A stretch of 7,846 nt of DNA from Pseudomonadota bacterium (GTDB lineage: Bacteria; Pseudomonadota; Alphaproteobacteria; Rhizobiales; Hyphomicrobiaceae), in assembly GCA_021813195.1 (NCBI GenBank), contig JAKALI010000166.1:1-7846 (forward strand). Reading direction: 5' to 3'. Below, piece after piece: positions 5,782-7,846 of this stretch (within the stretch, counting starts at the first letter, position 1; each line of letters begins with the position of its first letter). Below the pieces are notes generated by a model. That model made no database searches, was not told where the DNA came from, and saw only the letters and a program-made list of their open reading frames with translations. Made by a program: the position numbers and the translations under genes.

Positions 5782-7846
5782 TCAGGCGATGCGACCCGCA
5801 GCATGGGCGAGCAACAAATATACGCGCCCACTGTCGGAATTGAGATGTCCGGCAGTGAGCCGTCCGGTCGGGTCTCTGGCATCCAAATCGCGTCGGATGC
5901 TCTCGAAGTCTTCCAGATACCGCATCACGGTGCTGGCGAGTTCTCGGTCCGTGGGCAGCCGACTGGCAATTTCATCGAATGCGGCGCGCCCCTGGCTGGA
6001 GTACAGACCGCGTGACAGAACGCCGCGATGTCCGGCGTTCAAGCGCGACCAAAGCGCGGCCGTGGTCGGTCCATCGAGCGCGCGGGCGATGACATCGATA
6101 TCGAGCTTGTAGGGCTGCGCTGCTGGGGGCGCCCCCTCGGGGGGCAAAGGTCGCGCAGCACGCGCTTGCGCCAGCTCTTCGTCGCGGGAAGCTCGCGCCA
6201 ACAGATCTCCGAGCGACCAGCCTTCACGTGCGGCTCCTTCGGCCAACGTAGCGCGGGTTTGGGGCATGCCGGCAGTCTTGATCGGGGAAGGTGGGGGCGG
6301 GCTGGCTGTCGAGAGGTTGGACGGGGTTGCGGTGGATGGTGGCATAAAGTCGCGCCGCAATTCGGTGCGCTGCGAGAGTGCGGCGATCTGATCGAGCGCT
6401 TTGAGTTGTTCGGCGAGCGCTCGGCGCATGCCGTCAGCGCTCTCGCGCGTGGCCGCAGGGAGTTGATTGAGTTGTTCCATCAAGCGGGCCTGCTCGGCAG
6501 CGATTTCGGTGGCTGTCCGCTGGGCGCGCTTTCGGGCCTCCTCGGCCGTGGTGTCCACGCGATTATAGAGGCTGTCGATCTCCTGCGAGACGGTCGTCGA
6601 TACGTTTGCAAACCGCTGGCGCAGCTCCTCCAATCGGCGGGCGCTCTCGGCATCCGTTTCCGCTTTGAGGCGGTCAAGGTCGGCGAGGGCGGCGCGTCGT
6701 GTGTTCTCCGCGCCTAGTCGCAGCTGCTCGGCGGCGGCCCGCGCGCGCAGCTCAGCTTCGGTCAGCGTACCTTCGATTGTGGACGAGTAGCCTTGGACCA
6801 CACGATCGAGTTCAGCAGCCTTGCCCGACATGGCCTCGAGCGTCTGCGCGAGCGCTGCGTGACGGTTCTGCAAGGTTGTGTCAATCTTGAAGTTGACGGC
6901 TTCCAGGGCATTGGCCGCGCGCATGATGGTCTGACCCTGGTTCTCGAACCGATTGGTGACGGAACTGATCTGACCAAGTAGGTTTTCCGAAACGTTACGC
7001 AGCATCTCGGACTGATTGGCGAGTCCCTCGATGGCTTTGAGCGATTGACGCGTGATGTTCTCGCTCGTCCGCCGCACCGCACTGATGCCCTGTACCAACT
7101 GCTCATCGAGTTCGGCCGTCTGGCGCTGGATCGTCTCTGAGAACGTGCGGGCGTGGTTGTCGAGAGCTGAGGTGAGAGCTGCGGCGCGCTCACCCACAGC
7201 GTTGTCGATGGCGAATGTCGATCTTTTGATCGACTCATCGAAGGCTTGCAGGCGGGCACTGAACGCGGCATCAAGCGCGCGCGTGCGCTCGACCAGTTGT
7301 CCATCGAGAATTTCTGCCCGGTTTGCCAGTGAGGTATCGAGCGCGCGAGCGTATTCCTCGAATACTGTCTGTAAATTTGCGGTGCGGCCATCGAGAGAGG
7401 CATTGAGCGAAGACAGGTAGTCGTGGAAAGCGAGCTGAATTGTCTCCGTGCGCGCGGCAAGTGCATCGGCAAGTGCAGCAGTGTAGCCTTCCAGAACGAC
7501 CTGAATTTCCTCTGTTCGGCTCCCGATCGCCTGACCTATCGCGCCGGTGTAGGTTTCCAGTACTGTTTGCAATTGCTCCGTGCGCTCGCCGATCGTTGTT
7601 TCCAAGCGCCCCGTCGTCTGTCCGACGGCGGTTTCCAGCGAAGTGAGATTTTCTCCGGCGCTCTGAATGATCTGGGCGAGTTTGATCTGCTGAGAGGATA
7701 ACCGCTCAATGAGCTGGGGAACCTCCGCGCCGAGCGCGCGCAGCGTTTCCGTGACACGCTCACTCGTTCCCAACAGCTCCGAGCGCTCACCCGACAATTC
7801 CTGGATCAGTCCGCGGATGCGCCGCTCATTCTCTTCATATGAGCGT
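5782..7846 (-). CDS. Large coiled-coil protein, GPR/RgsE-like (polar growth scaffold), C-terminal ~690 residues; 5' end outside window
   Basis: The frame is open to the right edge, so the N-terminus is missing; a TTG at 7797 is an internal leucine codon, not a credible start. Residues are numbered here from that codon (671 to the stop). Segments: residues 1-46 helical; 48-245 repeats of 11 and 22 residues resembling apolipoprotein A1/A4/E amphipathic repeats (separate entry); ~246-480 continuous charged coiled coil rich in Ala, Glu, Arg and Gln; 485-520 a Pro/Ser/Thr-rich linker; 523-671 a mixed, probably globular end beginning WSLGDLLARAS and closing with VYLLLAHAAGRIA. No membrane segment or signal is visible in this part. 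From memory, this architecture matches the ~2000-residue Hyphomicrobiales proteins GPR (Agrobacterium growth pole ring) and RgsE (Sinorhizobium), needed for unipolar growth. Function here is inferred from that resemblance; other large apolipoprotein-like coiled-coil proteins are the alternative. Confidence 0.75.
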   Translation of the reverse strand, partial: RSYEENERRIRGLIQELSGERSELLGTSERVTETLRALGAEVPQLIERLSSQQIKLAQIIQSAGENLTSLETAVGQTTGRLETTIGERTEQLQTVLETYTGAIGQAIGSRTEEIQVVLEGYTAALADALAARTETIQLAFHDYLSSLNASLDGRTANLQTVFEEYARALDTSLANRAEILDGQLVERTRALDAAFSARLQAFDESIKRSTFAIDNAVGERAAALTSALDNHARTFSETIQRQTAELDEQLVQGISAVRRTSENITRQSLKAIEGLANQSEMLRNVSENLLGQISSVTNRFENQGQTIMRAANALEAVNFKIDTTLQNRHAALAQTLEAMSGKAAELDRVVQGYSSTIEGTLTEAELRARAAAEQLRLGAENTRRAALADLDRLKAETDAESARRLEELRQRFANVSTTVSQEIDSLYNRVDTTAEEARKRAQRTATEIAAEQARLMEQLNQLPAATRESADGMRRALAEQLKALDQIAALSQRTELRRDFMPPSTATPSNLSTASPPPPSPIKTAGMPQTRATLAEGAAREGWSLGDLLARASRDEELAQARAARPLPPEGAPPAAQPYKLDIDVIARALDGPTTAALWSRLNAGHRGVLSRGLYSSQGRAAFDEIASRLPTDRELASTVMRYLEDFESIRRDLDARDPTGRLTAGHLNSDSGRVYLLLAHAAGRIA
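7063..7590 (-). repeat. Eight in-register 22-residue (66-base) repeats in the coiled-coil gene
   Basis: Residues 70-245 (numbered from codon 7797) divide without gaps into eight 22-residue units. The first four are the clearest and follow the pattern x-x-R-T-E-x-[LI]-Q-x-x-[LF]-x-x-Y-x-x-[AS]-[LI]-x-x-[AS]-[LI]: units beginning GERTEQLQ, GSRTEEIQ, AARTETIQ and DGRTANLQ. The later four (starting ANRAEILD, SARLQAFD, GERAAALT, QRQTAELD) keep the spacing of hydrophobic positions but have diverged. Two 11-residue half units (48-58 GENLTSLETAV, 59-69 GQTTGRLETTI) precede them. The 11/22 period is that of apolipoprotein-type amphipathic helices rather than a strict heptad coil. The repeats are visible in protein and only loosely kept in DNA, so they are old duplications. 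Confidence 0.8.

Noticed and set aside
6028..6717. Open frame on the + strand opposite the coiled-coil gene (229 codons)
   Set aside because: Antisense shadow of a strongly patterned coiled-coil reading frame; no motif or ribosome site supports it.
7063..7590. CRISPR array or satellite-like DNA repeat
   Set aside because: The 66-base period is a coding repeat conserved at protein level only; there are no identical repeats with unique spacers.

Overview
The window is high-GC DNA with tightly packed genes, and it reads as chromosomal sequence of an alphaproteobacterium, most likely of the order Hyphomicrobiales (Rhizobiales). This rests on protein flavour: a CcdA-type thiol carrier in place of full-length DsbD, an enolase-superfamily epimerase of the alphaproteobacterial DgcA type, and above all the C-terminal part of a very large coiled-coil protein resembling the polar-growth proteins GPR (Agrobacterium) and RgsE (Sinorhizobium). 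Genus cannot be given from the sequence alone. No tRNA, rRNA, CRISPR array, insertion sequence or prophage gene is visible.

Layout. Bases 3-3125 hold four genes on the + strand: the 3'-terminal 60 percent of phosphoglycerate kinase (pgk), a phosphoglycolate-phosphatase-like HAD hydrolase (gph) whose GTG start overlaps the pgk stop, a CcdA cytochrome c biogenesis membrane protein after an 83-base gap, and thiD, whose ATG shares one base with the ccdA stop. The close packing suggests one transcript or two, joining central carbon metabolism, 2-phosphoglycolate clearance, periplasmic thiol reduction and thiamine synthesis without an obvious shared pathway. Bases 3126-3541 are the only long non-coding stretch. 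They contain a run of hairpins ending in a strong Rho-independent terminator (3319-3351), which may be a small RNA gene or an elaborate 3' end of the thiD transcript. Then comes an MFS transporter of the HcaT-like group (3542-4714, +).

The right half is on the - strand and converges on the transporter with only 26 bases between the stops. From the right edge leftward it holds the last ~690 residues of the GPR/RgsE-like coiled-coil protein (5782 to beyond 7846) and, 63 bases downstream, the epimerase dgcA (4741-5718). The coiled-coil protein shows 11/22-residue apolipoprotein-like repeats, a proline-rich linker and a conserved-looking C-terminal domain. Pairing a polar-growth scaffold with an enzyme family that acts on cell-wall-derived glutamate compounds is suggestive, but the link is inferred only from position.

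I see no clearly undescribed multi-gene system. The two places most worth a second look are the structured intergenic region at 3211-3351 and the repeat-built coiled-coil protein with its C-terminal domain.
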